Below, in pieces: positions 35,001 through 44,000 of a stretch of DNA of 64,000 nucleotides (positions within the stretch are counted from its first letter, which is position 1; the number at the start of each line of letters is the position of its first letter). The notes under the pieces were generated by a model, which made no database searches, had not been told where the DNA came from, and worked only from the letters and a program-made list of their open reading frames with translations. Made by a program: the position numbers and the translations under genes. Location: positions 1,302,001 through 1,366,000 of the forward strand of contig NZ_PCPS01000001.1 in NCBI RefSeq assembly GCF_002975405.1. The letters are read 5' to 3'. Origin of the DNA: Arthrobacter sp. MYb229 (GTDB taxonomy: Bacteria; Actinomycetota; Actinomycetes; Actinomycetales; Micrococcaceae).

Positions 35001-36818
35001 GAAACTGCTTTACCATTGAAACCATTGCTCGTAGAAAGCGCCCACCACGGCGCCTATCCGGAACCAGCCAATTCTTCAGGAAGTCTGGAATCCATACAAC
35101 TGGGACACAGGAAGTTCTGGTTGGACGGTAGCATCGTCCTGAACGGACGAGTTGCGACAAACTTAGATGAGCTAGCGAAAATCTTACCCGTCGACTTGGC
35201 ATTGTGGTCAGTAGAGAGAATTGCTGACTGGTGGTCGCGCTCTGCGCGAAACGTGGGCGCACTATTTGTTCAAGATAACGAGGAAGAATGGTCGGCTTGC
35301 CTGCCGGATCCACTGGGTGGCGCGCTTGCCTTCTACTCCAAAGAACAAGGTTCAATAGTCGTATCAACCGACATTAATGAAATAATTAATTTTTATTCTT
35401 CTAATGGTAGACCGCTAGAAAAAGATCCACTATTTCAAGTTGAGCGAATTATTTTCGGAAATGGGGGCCTAGTAAATTCTAGCTTCAAAAATATAAATAC
35501 TATTAAGCCATTTCAATACTTGGTAATTCGATCAGGTAGCCTGAGGGTAAACGACTACAGTGTCCTCGATAGTCTGCTAGAAATGTCTTATGCGGATCTT
35601 TTTCAACGCCTCAAAGAAGATGTTCTATCCTCAGTAAATGCAATTCTAGATTCACCGTTAAATCAAAAGATTGGTCACGTAACAGGCGGGTTTGACTCAA
35701 GACTAGTCATGTCTGCGATCCGCGCCCTTGGCAGAACATCCGAAGTGACGTTTTTCTGCTCCGGTCCCGCAGGAACGACTGACCGTCTCGTAGCTGACAG
35801 TTTAACTTCTGACTATGGATTGAGACGCGTTGATGGCGCCGGGCTCACGCCAGCACCAACCAACCTGATGGCAGAACGGCTACTCGGGCCGCTCTTCGCA
35901 AGCGGTGGAATTACAAGTTCTGGCCCAATCGGAAGAGAACGCTCAGTCGCAGTTAGTGCCCTGGGTGGCGGTTACGGAGAAGTACTTCGTACCTTTTACG
36001 GGCAACGAGCCATTGCGGACGAATTGGGCGCACTGAGCAACGACATAGTCAGGGGCTCTTATCTTCAAATTGACAAGAGCCATTTGAACAACATATCTTC
36101 CGAAGCCCTGAGAAGTCTCGAAGACCTGCTGCTAAAGCAATTCCGACATCTAAATGATCGGTTTGAGAATGTCGATTTTATCGGTGATGCCCACTACACT
36201 TACGGAAGAAACAGGTATCACATTGGCCAGAACTCACTCCTCTGGAGCAGGATAGGCGCAAGGTTTGATCCTTTATACTCGGTCGCAGGATTCGCACTTG
36301 CTTCTAAAGTGCCTCAGACTGTTCGGTTTAGCAATGTCATTGGATTTGACCTTATGGACACTTTTGATCGCTCACTCTTGGAACATAAATTTGACTACGA
36401 TCGCTTCAATGATTCGCTTCTGACGATGCGGCGCCGACCAGTTCAACGTGATCTCTCACCAGGCAATAATTCCATCACCTTCGAAACGGCGCAGTCGCCG
36501 GGATATCGTGAATCTAGTGAATTTTTGGGAATTCTTAAGAATTTAAAAGCAGAACCTCCACAAGTAACAGCAAGGGAACGCCAAGCAATCATTGACCAAT
36601 CAAATAAAATGGGCGTAAATTTTTGGCAGTTATTCAATAAAGCCAGTGGGCAACAGCTGTTAAAGGCTGCCTACGACAATGTTACCGATAGGTCAGTTTT
36701 CAATTTTTTCAATGAGAAATACGTCATTGAACTATTTTCTAAAGAAAATCTCAACAGGCAACAGCTGAGAGATCTCTATAATATTGGCGGCATAATATCA
36801 TGGTTAAGTTTCGGGTGA
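34998..36818 (+). CDS. Asparagine-synthetase-like ATP-dependent enzyme without an N-terminal nucleophile Cys
   Basis: About 606 residues from the TTG at 34998. Residues to about 190 look like a decayed class II glutamine amidotransferase domain; the Cys that must follow the initiator Met is absent, so glutamine hydrolysis is not expected. Residues about 205-560 resemble the Asn synthetase ATP-pyrophosphatase domain, with the P-loop in GHVTGGFDSRLV (normally S-G-G-x-D-S). Such proteins activate a carboxylate as acyl-adenylate and join it to an amine or ammonia. Related Asn-synthetase-like proteins occur in surface polysaccharide loci, where they may make amides; this is from memory. The coding sequence is AT-rich. 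It forms a unit with the hydrolase-like gene and ends in an AT-rich gap before mutM. Product unknown. Confidence 0.65.
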   Translation: METALPLKPLLVESAHHGAYPEPANSSGSLESIQLGHRKFWLDGSIVLNGRVATNLDELAKILPVDLALWSVERIADWWSRSARNVGALFVQDNEEEWSACLPDPLGGALAFYSKEQGSIVVSTDINEIINFYSSNGRPLEKDPLFQVERIIFGNGGLVNSSFKNINTIKPFQYLVIRSGSLRVNDYSVLDSLLEMSYADLFQRLKEDVLSSVNAILDSPLNQKIGHVTGGFDSRLVMSAIRALGRTSEVTFFCSGPAGTTDRLVADSLTSDYGLRRVDGAGLTPAPTNLMAERLLGPLFASGGITSSGPIGRERSVAVSALGGGYGEVLRTFYGQRAIADELGALSNDIVRGSYLQIDKSHLNNISSEALRSLEDLLLKQFRHLNDRFENVDFIGDAHYTYGRNRYHIGQNSLLWSRIGARFDPLYSVAGFALASKVPQTVRFSNVIGFDLMDTFDRSLLEHKFDYDRFNDSLLTMRRRPVQRDLSPGNNSITFETAQSPGYRESSEFLGILKNLKAEPPQVTARERQAIIDQSNKMGVNFWQLFNKASGQQLLKAAYDNVTDRSVFNFFNEKYVIELFSKENLNRQQLRDLYNIGGIISWLSFG

Positions 36819-37093
36819 TTTAATCAATCTATCATTTTGCGCATAAGGTTACCATCAAGTCAGGCAGCCCACGGTGCTGGAAAAAATCCGAACTCACTTA
36901 TCAAATCCTGATTCCGCGCGAATAGGACAACCCATCCTTGCACCTCGCTTTCTTTCTACTCGTGCCCCTTGTATCCCGCTGGGGTGCATGAATAGGAAGA
37001 ATCGCAGGATACTACGTGGAAACATGTATTTTGTAGTAAATCAACAATTTTGGGAATAATTGCTACGAAAATCAACAGCTTTAGGAATCGATA
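36819..37093. other. AT-rich intergenic gap downstream of the Asn-synthetase-like gene
   Basis: This gap of 275 bases between convergent genes contains no credible gene and no good terminator. The composition shifts from AT-rich to the GC-richer mutM near 37080, so the right edge of the accessory segment is probably here. Confidence 0.4.
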
Positions 37094-38023
37094 CTACCGA
37101 CGAGCAATACGAGGCCGCGGCTGGCATACAGGACAGCTGTACGAGGAGCGTCCCATGAAAGGGTCTCGGCGGATCAGCGATTCTCGCCCATTTCCGGCGC
37201 AGCGTCGGCAAGCCTTGCCTTCGCGTCCATAGGCGTTCAGGGACCGGGAAAAGTAGCCACTGGCGCCGTTGACATTGACGTATAGGGAGTCGAAGCTGGT
37301 TCCTCCGGCGTCTAGCGCACGGGACATCACATCGGTGAGTGCCGCGTCCAGGCGTTCGACCTCTGGGCGCCTGATGGTCGCGGTGTTGCGGAGTCCGGAT
37401 AGTCCTGCCTGCCAAAGCGCCTCGTCGGCGTAGATATTTCCAACCCCGGAGATCACCCCCTGGTCAAGAATCGCCCTCTTCAGATCGGTGGTGCGTTTAC
37501 GCAGCGAAAGATAAAGCGAATTAGTGTCCCTGTAGGGGTCCAAGACATCTCGGGCTATATGCGCGGCGGCTTGTGCAATACACGGTTTATCGCTACCGGC
37601 ACCGCCTGGATGCCCATCCGCGGTCGGCACCAGCGGGGACAGGAACATCCCGCCAAAAATTCGCTGGTCGACGAAGCGCAGCTCGGATGGTGCGTCGCTG
37701 CGTTCGCTGAGCGACAACCGGACCTTCAGGTGCTTTTCATCCGGCGCATCTGGCTCTTCGACCAGGAGCTGACCGCTCATTCCAAGATGCACCACTAAGG
37801 CTGCCGGCTCAGAAAGGCCTTCGAGGTCCATCCAGAGAAACTTGCCCCGACGTACGACCGAAGCCAGGGTGCATCCGGCCAGGGTTTCTTCGAAATCGCG
37901 CACACCGTCGGCATGCCGCCGAACGGACCGTGGGTCCAAGACCTGCGCAGATTCGATCAATCGCGAGCGAACCCATTTATCTAGTCCTTCACGGACAACT
38001 TCTACCTCTGGCAGCTCAGGCAT
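37094..38023 (-). CDS. mutM: Formamidopyrimidine-DNA glycosylase
   Basis: A bifunctional base-excision repair enzyme that removes 8-oxoguanine and nicks the abasic site; 309 residues. The N-terminus PELPEVEVV gives the catalytic Pro (residue 2 of the frame) and Glu3. The H2TH region includes QGVISGVGNIYADEALW, with the conserved Asn of the family. The C-terminal zinc finger has C-x2-C (CRRCAG) and C-x2-C (CPVC) flanking the F-M-G-R segment. It starts nine bases after the rnc stop in the rpmF-rnc-mutM row, the usual actinobacterial order. The smc gene that normally follows is displaced by the accessory stretch at 32919-37093. Confidence 0.96.
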   Translation of the reverse strand: MPELPEVEVVREGLDKWVRSRLIESAQVLDPRSVRRHADGVRDFEETLAGCTLASVVRRGKFLWMDLEGLSEPAALVVHLGMSGQLLVEEPDAPDEKHLKVRLSLSERSDAPSELRFVDQRIFGGMFLSPLVPTADGHPGGAGSDKPCIAQAAAHIARDVLDPYRDTNSLYLSLRKRTTDLKRAILDQGVISGVGNIYADEALWQAGLSGLRNTATIRRPEVERLDAALTDVMSRALDAGGTSFDSLYVNVNGASGYFSRSLNAYGREGKACRRCAGNGRESLIRRDPFMGRSSYSCPVCQPRPRIARR

Positions 38024-38032
38024 ATCCGTGCC

Positions 38033-38731
38033 TTAGCGTTTCGGGAGATCTTCACCGGGGTGAAGCATATTCCAAGTGTTCCGCGCGGCTTCTTGCTCGG
38101 CTTCCTTTTTCGACGGACCGGTGCCTTTGCCGTGCAGCTTATCGCCAATGAGCAGTTCCGCTACGTATGAGCGAGCATGGTCAGGGCCGGATCCGGTGAC
38201 CGCGTAGCGCATTTCACCGTTTTTGGCGGCGGCGACTTCTTCTTGGATAACGGTCTTCCAGTCGGTGGCGGCACCGAGCAGTTGCGGGTCGGAGAGTAGC
38301 GGGCCGACGAGGCGCATCACCATGTCACGCGCTTCATCCATGCCGTGCACCAGATAGACGGCACCGATAAGGGCCTCTACGGTGTCTGCGAGGATGGAAG
38401 ACTTGTTAGCACCGTTGGACTGGCTTTCGCCGCGGCCCAGGAGAATGTGCTGTCCAAGTTCGAGGCCTCGGGCAATATCTGCCAAGGCGCGGGTACTGAC
38501 TACTGCGGCACGCAGCTTTGCTAGATCGCCTTCAGGGAGATCGGGGCACGTCTTATAGAGGTGCTCTGCAACGCTAAAGCCCAAGATGGAGTCGCCAAGA
38601 AACTCCAGGCGCTCATTAGTGGGTATGCCACCGTTTTCGTATGAGTACGAACGGTGGGTCAACGAAAGATGAAGCGTCTCGGAATCGATGTCGATTCCGA
38701 GACGCTTCAAAAGTTCTTCTTTAGAAGACAT
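38033..38731 (-). CDS. rnc: Ribonuclease III
   Basis: The double-strand-specific endoribonuclease that processes rRNA precursors and some mRNAs; 232 residues. The RNase III domain (about 5-150) has the signature ERLEFLGDSILGF with its catalytic acidic residues and the second acidic block ADTVEALIGAVYL. The double-stranded-RNA-binding domain (about 158-228) ends with the helix GPSKKEAEQEAARN. It begins three bases after the rpmF stop, so it is translated from the same transcript as rpmF and the DUF177 gene. Confidence 0.96.
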   Translation of the reverse strand: MSSKEELLKRLGIDIDSETLHLSLTHRSYSYENGGIPTNERLEFLGDSILGFSVAEHLYKTCPDLPEGDLAKLRAAVVSTRALADIARGLELGQHILLGRGESQSNGANKSSILADTVEALIGAVYLVHGMDEARDMVMRLVGPLLSDPQLLGAATDWKTVIQEEVAAAKNGEMRYAVTGSGPDHARSYVAELLIGDKLHGKGTGPSKKEAEQEAARNTWNMLHPGEDLPKR

Positions 38732-38734
38732 GTC

Positions 38735-38938
38735 TTAGACGTCTGCGACCTTGCGACCCTTGTATTCAAGGAACAACTCGGTACCTGCTGAGTCAGTGAC
38801 AACCTTTGCCTGGTGAGGCAGGCTGTAGGTTACGCGGCCGTTTTCAACGGTCTTCACCAAGCTCGGTGCGGTAGCCTTCCACTGTGAACGGCGGGCACGA
38901 GTATTCGCACGGGACATCTTCCGCTTTGGAACAGCCAC
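38735..38938 (-). CDS. rpmF: 50S ribosomal protein L32
   Basis: A 67-residue basic ribosomal protein. The N-terminus [20 protein letters not shown] is the standard L32 opening. The zinc-binding Cys pairs of the C+ form are absent, so this is the C-minus form. It lies two bases after the DUF177 gene stop, and that pairing is widely conserved. Confidence 0.97.
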   Translation of the reverse strand: MAVPKRKMSRANTRARRSQWKATAPSLVKTVENGRVTYSLPHQAKVVTDSAGTELFLEYKGRKVADV

Positions 38939-38940
38939 GA

Positions 38941-39591
38941 CTACTTCTCTTCTCTCTCGTCTGACGTTTTATCTGTTGCCACATCTTCTGTGGCGGCCTC
39001 GGACAGCTGCGCAAGCGCTGCCCAACGAGGATCTACTACCTCGTGGTGGTGCTCAGGTTCATCGTTGAGGCTGACTCCGCATTCATTGCAGAGGCCCAAA
39101 CAATTATCCCGGCATACCGGCTGGAACGGTAGGGCTGTGCCCACTGCGTTCCGCAATACCGGATCGATGTCAATATAGTCACCGACAACCCAATACTGAT
39201 CTACATCATCATCTTCTTCGAATTCATCGCTCTCTTCATAGTAGAAGAGTTCCTGAATATCAGCCCCGTAGTTGAACCCGATAGGCGCAAGGCACCGTCC
39301 ACATTCGCCAGCGATTTCCACCGTGGCAATGCCGGATACCAAAATTCCCTCGTGCACAGCTTCGAGGCGAAGATCTAAGGAAATCTCAGATCCTCCACGA
39401 ATACCAATGAGTGCGTTACCCACATCAGCGGGTGCCGGAACTTGTTCGTTAAGAGCCTTCATGGATCCCGGCGCTCGGCCAAGGTCCATGGCTGATATAA
39501 CCAATGGCGAGTTGCGATCGAGTGCGCCATGTGACGATCGATCAGAACGCTTATCGCTAATGATGACTCCTATAAAAACATAGTCCGACAT
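38941..39591 (-). CDS. YceD/DUF177 family protein
   Basis: A 216-residue DUF177 (YceD) protein, encoded upstream of rpmF as in most bacteria; the family is linked to 23S rRNA or ribosome assembly, with no defined reaction. The core (about 35-185) starts [13 protein letters not shown] and carries the CGRCLAP pair and a later C-x3-C-x2-C cluster in [13 protein letters not shown], with a His-rich segment after it, which could bind metal. The first 30 residues are poorly conserved, so the true start may be internal. It leads the rpmF-rnc-mutM unit. Confidence 0.9.
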   Translation of the reverse strand: MSDYVFIGVIISDKRSDRSSHGALDRNSPLVISAMDLGRAPGSMKALNEQVPAPADVGNALIGIRGGSEISLDLRLEAVHEGILVSGIATVEIAGECGRCLAPIGFNYGADIQELFYYEESDEFEEDDDVDQYWVVGDYIDIDPVLRNAVGTALPFQPVCRDNCLGLCNECGVSLNDEPEHHHEVVDPRWAALAQLSEAATEDVATDKTSDEREEK

Positions 39592-39853
39592 TTCATCTTA
39601 GCTTGATTGACGCTCACTTCCCAAACCGGGAACGCTTCAAACGGCATAGAATCAATGTTGCACTAAACACACAATATCGCACCTTCCTCTTGCATCAAGA
39701 CAAGAAGGCGCCCATTTCCGCTATTTTTGCTTGCATGAGCCCAGATCATCACACGATTTGAAATTTTTCGGCCATTTGGCCTGTCTACCAGTTACCGAAA
39801 TAATCTCTTGCATAGAATGATTCATGAGTTTCTGAGGTTCATGAGAGGGATAA

Positions 39854-41050
39854 ATGCGCGCGATTCCAGTTTTGGCCGGTGCAGCTAAATTTGCCAAGAT
39901 GCGCTTGGACGCCCGCCAGCAGCGCGCTTACGTCCAGCGGCACGCTCGGCACCTATTCCATCAGCCCACCGGTGAGCAACGGTATCGGGTGGCACTGTAC
40001 TTTGCCGATGCGATGGTCAATGCGTATCAGATCCGCCAGTGGTATGAGCCGTTGAAGCACTTGGCCGAGTCCGCTCCGGTCGTGGTGATTACCCGCAACG
40101 CCGGTACCGCGCTGGCCTTGTCTGAAGAATGCCCGCTTCCCGTGTATCTTGCCCCCACAATTGGCGACATCGAAGAATTAGTTGATTCCCAGAATCTCAA
40201 CGTGGTGTTCTACATCAATCAGAACATCCGCAACTTCCAGATGCTCCGCTTCAACGAACCCAACCACGTGTTCATCTGCCATGGGGAAAGCGAAAAGGCC
40301 TATATGTGGTCTAACCAGCTCAAAGCCTATGACTATGTTTTCAGTGCAGGCCAGGCCGCACGTGACCGGCTAGCGCTGAACTTGCGTAACTATGATGTCG
40401 AGCAGCGAACCCGATTGGTTGGCCGGCCGCAGATTGATGCGGAATATCTGGCTCCCTATGCGCTGAATAGCGCGCTGCCCACGGTGCTCTATGCGCCCAC
40501 CTGGGAAGGGGACCGTCCGTCAATGAACTACGGATCGGTATCGAGCCACGGCGTGCAGGTCATCGATTCGTTGATCAATGACGGAGGCTTCAACGTCATT
40601 TTCCGCCCGCATCCTCGGTCAGGGGTCAACGTTGAACAATTCGGCGCGGACGTGGCCAAGATCCGGGAAAGACTCAATTCGGCGAATCCGAAATCAGCTG
40701 GACGGTTGCTCTTTGACGACACCGCGCATTGGGGATGGCAATGGCATAAGGCGGATGCCTGCATCACGGACATCTCGGCTGTAGCCTACGATTTCTTTGC
40801 TACCGGCAAACCCATATTCATCACCACACCCGTGTCCTCGGAGGCCGTCGTGGCCGACTCCCCCGCATTGGAACAGCTACCGAGCCTAAGCTCAGTTCAA
40901 GCCGCGCACACTGCCGATCTAGTCCGTGAAGCGCTGGAAACCAACGACGCCGAACGTGATGCCCTCATTGAGAAGTACTTCGGGGACATCACGCCCGGCG
41001 CGAGCATGACGCGGTTCCTGGCGGAGTCGCTCGCCCTGCTCGACTCCTAG
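39854..41050 (+). CDS. CDP-glycerol glycerophosphotransferase-family protein (single module)
   Basis: A 398-residue protein of the TagB/TagF glycerophosphotransferase family, which transfers polyol phosphate from CDP-polyol to a growing teichoic acid chain at the cytoplasmic face. The N-terminal half has VFICHGESEKAYMWSNQLK, with the His equivalent to the family's H-G motif. The C-terminal half has VLYAPTWEGDRPS, the arginine/His block IFRPHPRSG and CITDISAVAYDF, where longer relatives have D-Y-S-S. It is a compact version without N-terminal extension. GAGAGGG precedes the ATG. It points rightward, opposite to the rest of the teichoic locus, and its stop overlaps the stop of the convergent TPR fusion gene by four bases (CTAG). 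Chain priming or a side-chain transfer is possible; the acceptor is unknown. Confidence 0.8.
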   Translation: MRAIPVLAGAAKFAKMRLDARQQRAYVQRHARHLFHQPTGEQRYRVALYFADAMVNAYQIRQWYEPLKHLAESAPVVVITRNAGTALALSEECPLPVYLAPTIGDIEELVDSQNLNVVFYINQNIRNFQMLRFNEPNHVFICHGESEKAYMWSNQLKAYDYVFSAGQAARDRLALNLRNYDVEQRTRLVGRPQIDAEYLAPYALNSALPTVLYAPTWEGDRPSMNYGSVSSHGVQVIDSLINDGGFNVIFRPHPRSGVNVEQFGADVAKIRERLNSANPKSAGRLLFDDTAHWGWQWHKADACITDISAVAYDFFATGKPIFITTPVSSEAVVADSPALEQLPSLSSVQAAHTADLVREALETNDAERDALIEKYFGDITPGASMTRFLAESLALLDS

Positions 41051-44000
41051 CCCAAGTGCGAACCGGTAGGCACTGGCGATTTCACCAGAGTTTCGAATTG
41101 TTCTAGCGCCTGCAATTGGTAGCGTTCGGCATCAAACTCAAGCTCGGCCTTGTACCCGTTGAGATGATGTTCCATGCCTTCGGCCAATCCCTCGACGGAA
41201 TTTTCGACGAGCAGTCCGAATCCTCCGGTCAAGACGCTGCGCGAACCGACGACGTCGGTGGAGATTACCGGTAGACCAAGCATCATCGCCTCGATCATTG
41301 CGAGTCCTTGTCCTTCATAGTCCGAGGAGAAGACGAAACAATCGGCAGATTTCAAGGTCGGGAACGGGTTGGCCAGCAGACCGGTGATAACTACCTTGCC
41401 GGCTAAGCCAAGTCCGGTTATCTGCTCTTCGAGGCTCAGACGCAACGGTCCGTCGCCGATGAGCAGCAGACGGGTATTTGCATGAGCGGCGTGCACCCGA
41501 GCGAATGCGTGCAGCAGCTTTGCCTGCCCCTTTTCGGGGGAAAGTCGTGCCATATTCGCGAAGACCGTCAACCCCTCTCCGCTGAACTCGTGCACCGGCT
41601 CGGACAGTTCTGCCCAATCCGAAGGCTTGTTCAGATCCAGCAGGTTTTCCGAGACGGTGAATTTTGATTCGTCGATACCGAACCGTTCACCTAGTTGCAG
41701 TTGATTGATCTCCCCCACGCTGTCGGTCACCGAAACGAGGGCGTCATAGTGGCCGTAGGTGGCGAACAAGCCTGGCATGGTGCCGAAGCGCAGCAGCCAT
41801 TCGCCCACCATATCGTTGTGAAGGTAGATGCTCGTGCTAGCTGCGTGGCTGTGGGCCGCGGCGAAGAGCGCGGCCCAGAACCGTGAATATCCTTCAAAAT
41901 TGATGGCCATGTCAAAGCGAGCGGAGCCGAAGCTGCGGTTCATTTCCCGCGCCATGGTGCCCAGATGAATATTCTCTGCCTCTGCCGAGCTGAAACCGCG
42001 CTGGGCATGGAAAGAATCCGATACCCAGCGTTCCTCGGCGGACATCGCCGTGGCTCCTGCGCGCGGCAGCACCTTCACATGGCTGGGCAGCGAATTGAGG
42101 ATTTCCATGGCCGCCGGGTCGGAACCCGTCGCGTTCATGTCCACTGCCACCGCGACGAGATACTTAGCGGGATCCAAGGACCCAATCAGATTCACGAAGG
42201 CCGTTGCGATTCCGTTGGGCTTGAATGGGCCCTGGTAGAAGAGGAGTTTGGTCCGAGTGTCGGCTTCTGGGGCGAGTACGTGCGCCTGATCGTCAAAGAA
42301 GAAGAATTCGATGACCCGTGCGCTCGCGTTTCCATCCTCCATCGGAGCGAACTCTGCAAGGTTCTCCTCGAAATTTGGGTGCGCGGTGCCTGCAGGGGCT
42401 TGCAGCGTCTGGCGCAGGCTGCTGACCAAATCGTCAATGTTGTCGCTGACTTCTCCGGGCCAGCTTTCGCGCTCGAAATACAGCCCGCGTTCGGCATCAT
42501 AGGCTTCGAAGTCCGGGGTGTAGAAGAGTACGGGCTTTCGCGCCGGGAGAAAATCATAGAAAATCGATGAATAGTCTGTGATCAGCACGTCGACAACGGC
42601 TAGAAGTTCGTTGGTATCGATCGAAGCCGGAACCACTGTGGCGTCCAATTGCGCGTCGCCAATGAGCTGTTCGGCGAAGCGGTGCGCGCGGAACAGCATC
42701 TGGTGGTCGCCGCGCGCCATTTTGGCTACGTCCGTCACCAACGAATCCACATTATAGCTTCGGTCATTGAGCTGTCCGCGCCAGGTGGGGGCAAAGAGCA
42801 CGACAGGTTCTTGGTTCTGCGGATCAATCCCCAGCTCGGTGAGTATTTCTGCACGGCGCTGCGCGCTGAGGTTCACCATCGAGTCAACACGTGGGCTGCC
42901 GGTCAGTGCCACCGTAGCCGGGAACATCCCGTCCAGGTCGTGATCCTGCGACAGCGTCTTCAACGTGTGCCGGTTCGGCACCATCAGGTGTGTGGTGTGC
43001 AGGAAGTTGCGCTGCACATTTCTATGTTCTCCAACGGCGCCCTTGACGAGCTTTCCCATGAATTTCAGCGGGGTGCCATGCCAGGTATTCAGGACCTGCT
43101 GCCCCTCGCGCCTTGAGTAATATGCCGGGAAGGTAGCGTTATTCACCAGGAATTTAGCCGTTCCCAGCACCCGGATATAAGCATCCGAGTGTTGCTTGAT
43201 AATCGCTACATCCAGATCTTCCGAAAGCTGCGCAGGGACCTCGTTGTGGTCGTTGTAGACCCACGCGTAGCGGAACCCGTCGAAGCGTTCGTCTTGGCGC
43301 ATGGCCTGGTAAATGGCCAGAGGGTGGCAATGCACGTTTTTTCCATGAGAAGACTCAAAAAGCACCAGCTTCTCATCCAGCGGAAGCTGTTCGCTCGCGT
43401 GAATGTATAAGGCGCCCCGGTGCCGCCCCACGCCCTTGAGTGCGGTTCCCAGACCTGCCACCGAAATCTCGGTGAAGAGCAGCATATTCTCAAAATAGCC
43501 GCAGGCAACTCGCGGCTCACCGCTCTTGGCCAGTGCTTGTCCTGCCCGTGCCTGCCACGTCCGTTGGGTCGTAGAGGTGTGCCATAGCGCATCTCGATAG
43601 GCTTCCGCGGCGTCATCCCACTGCCCGCGTTCTTCGGCCGCCTGTGCTAGGTCGATATGGTGGGCGGCGCGTGGCCCGGCTGCGGCCGGGACCTTCAGCG
43701 TTCCGTCGAGGTAGCCCCACGCGCTAGCCGCCCGAAGGTACACTCTTGCCGCTTGTTCATAATCGTTCATTCGATGCAGCGCATGGGCATAACGGTAGAG
43801 CGCTACGGGTTCTTCCACACGGCTTTGCTCCGGCAACAATTCGACAAAGCTCGAGTAGGTATCCGCGGCACCGGCGAAATTGCCGGCGCGGGCGTAGACC
43901 CGGGCTTGGGCGTAGGCCGATAGTACCTGCTCTTCGACCGTAGTGGCGGCTTCACGAGCGTCGCCGAAGTGCTTGGCTGCCGCTTCCAGATTGAACAGCT

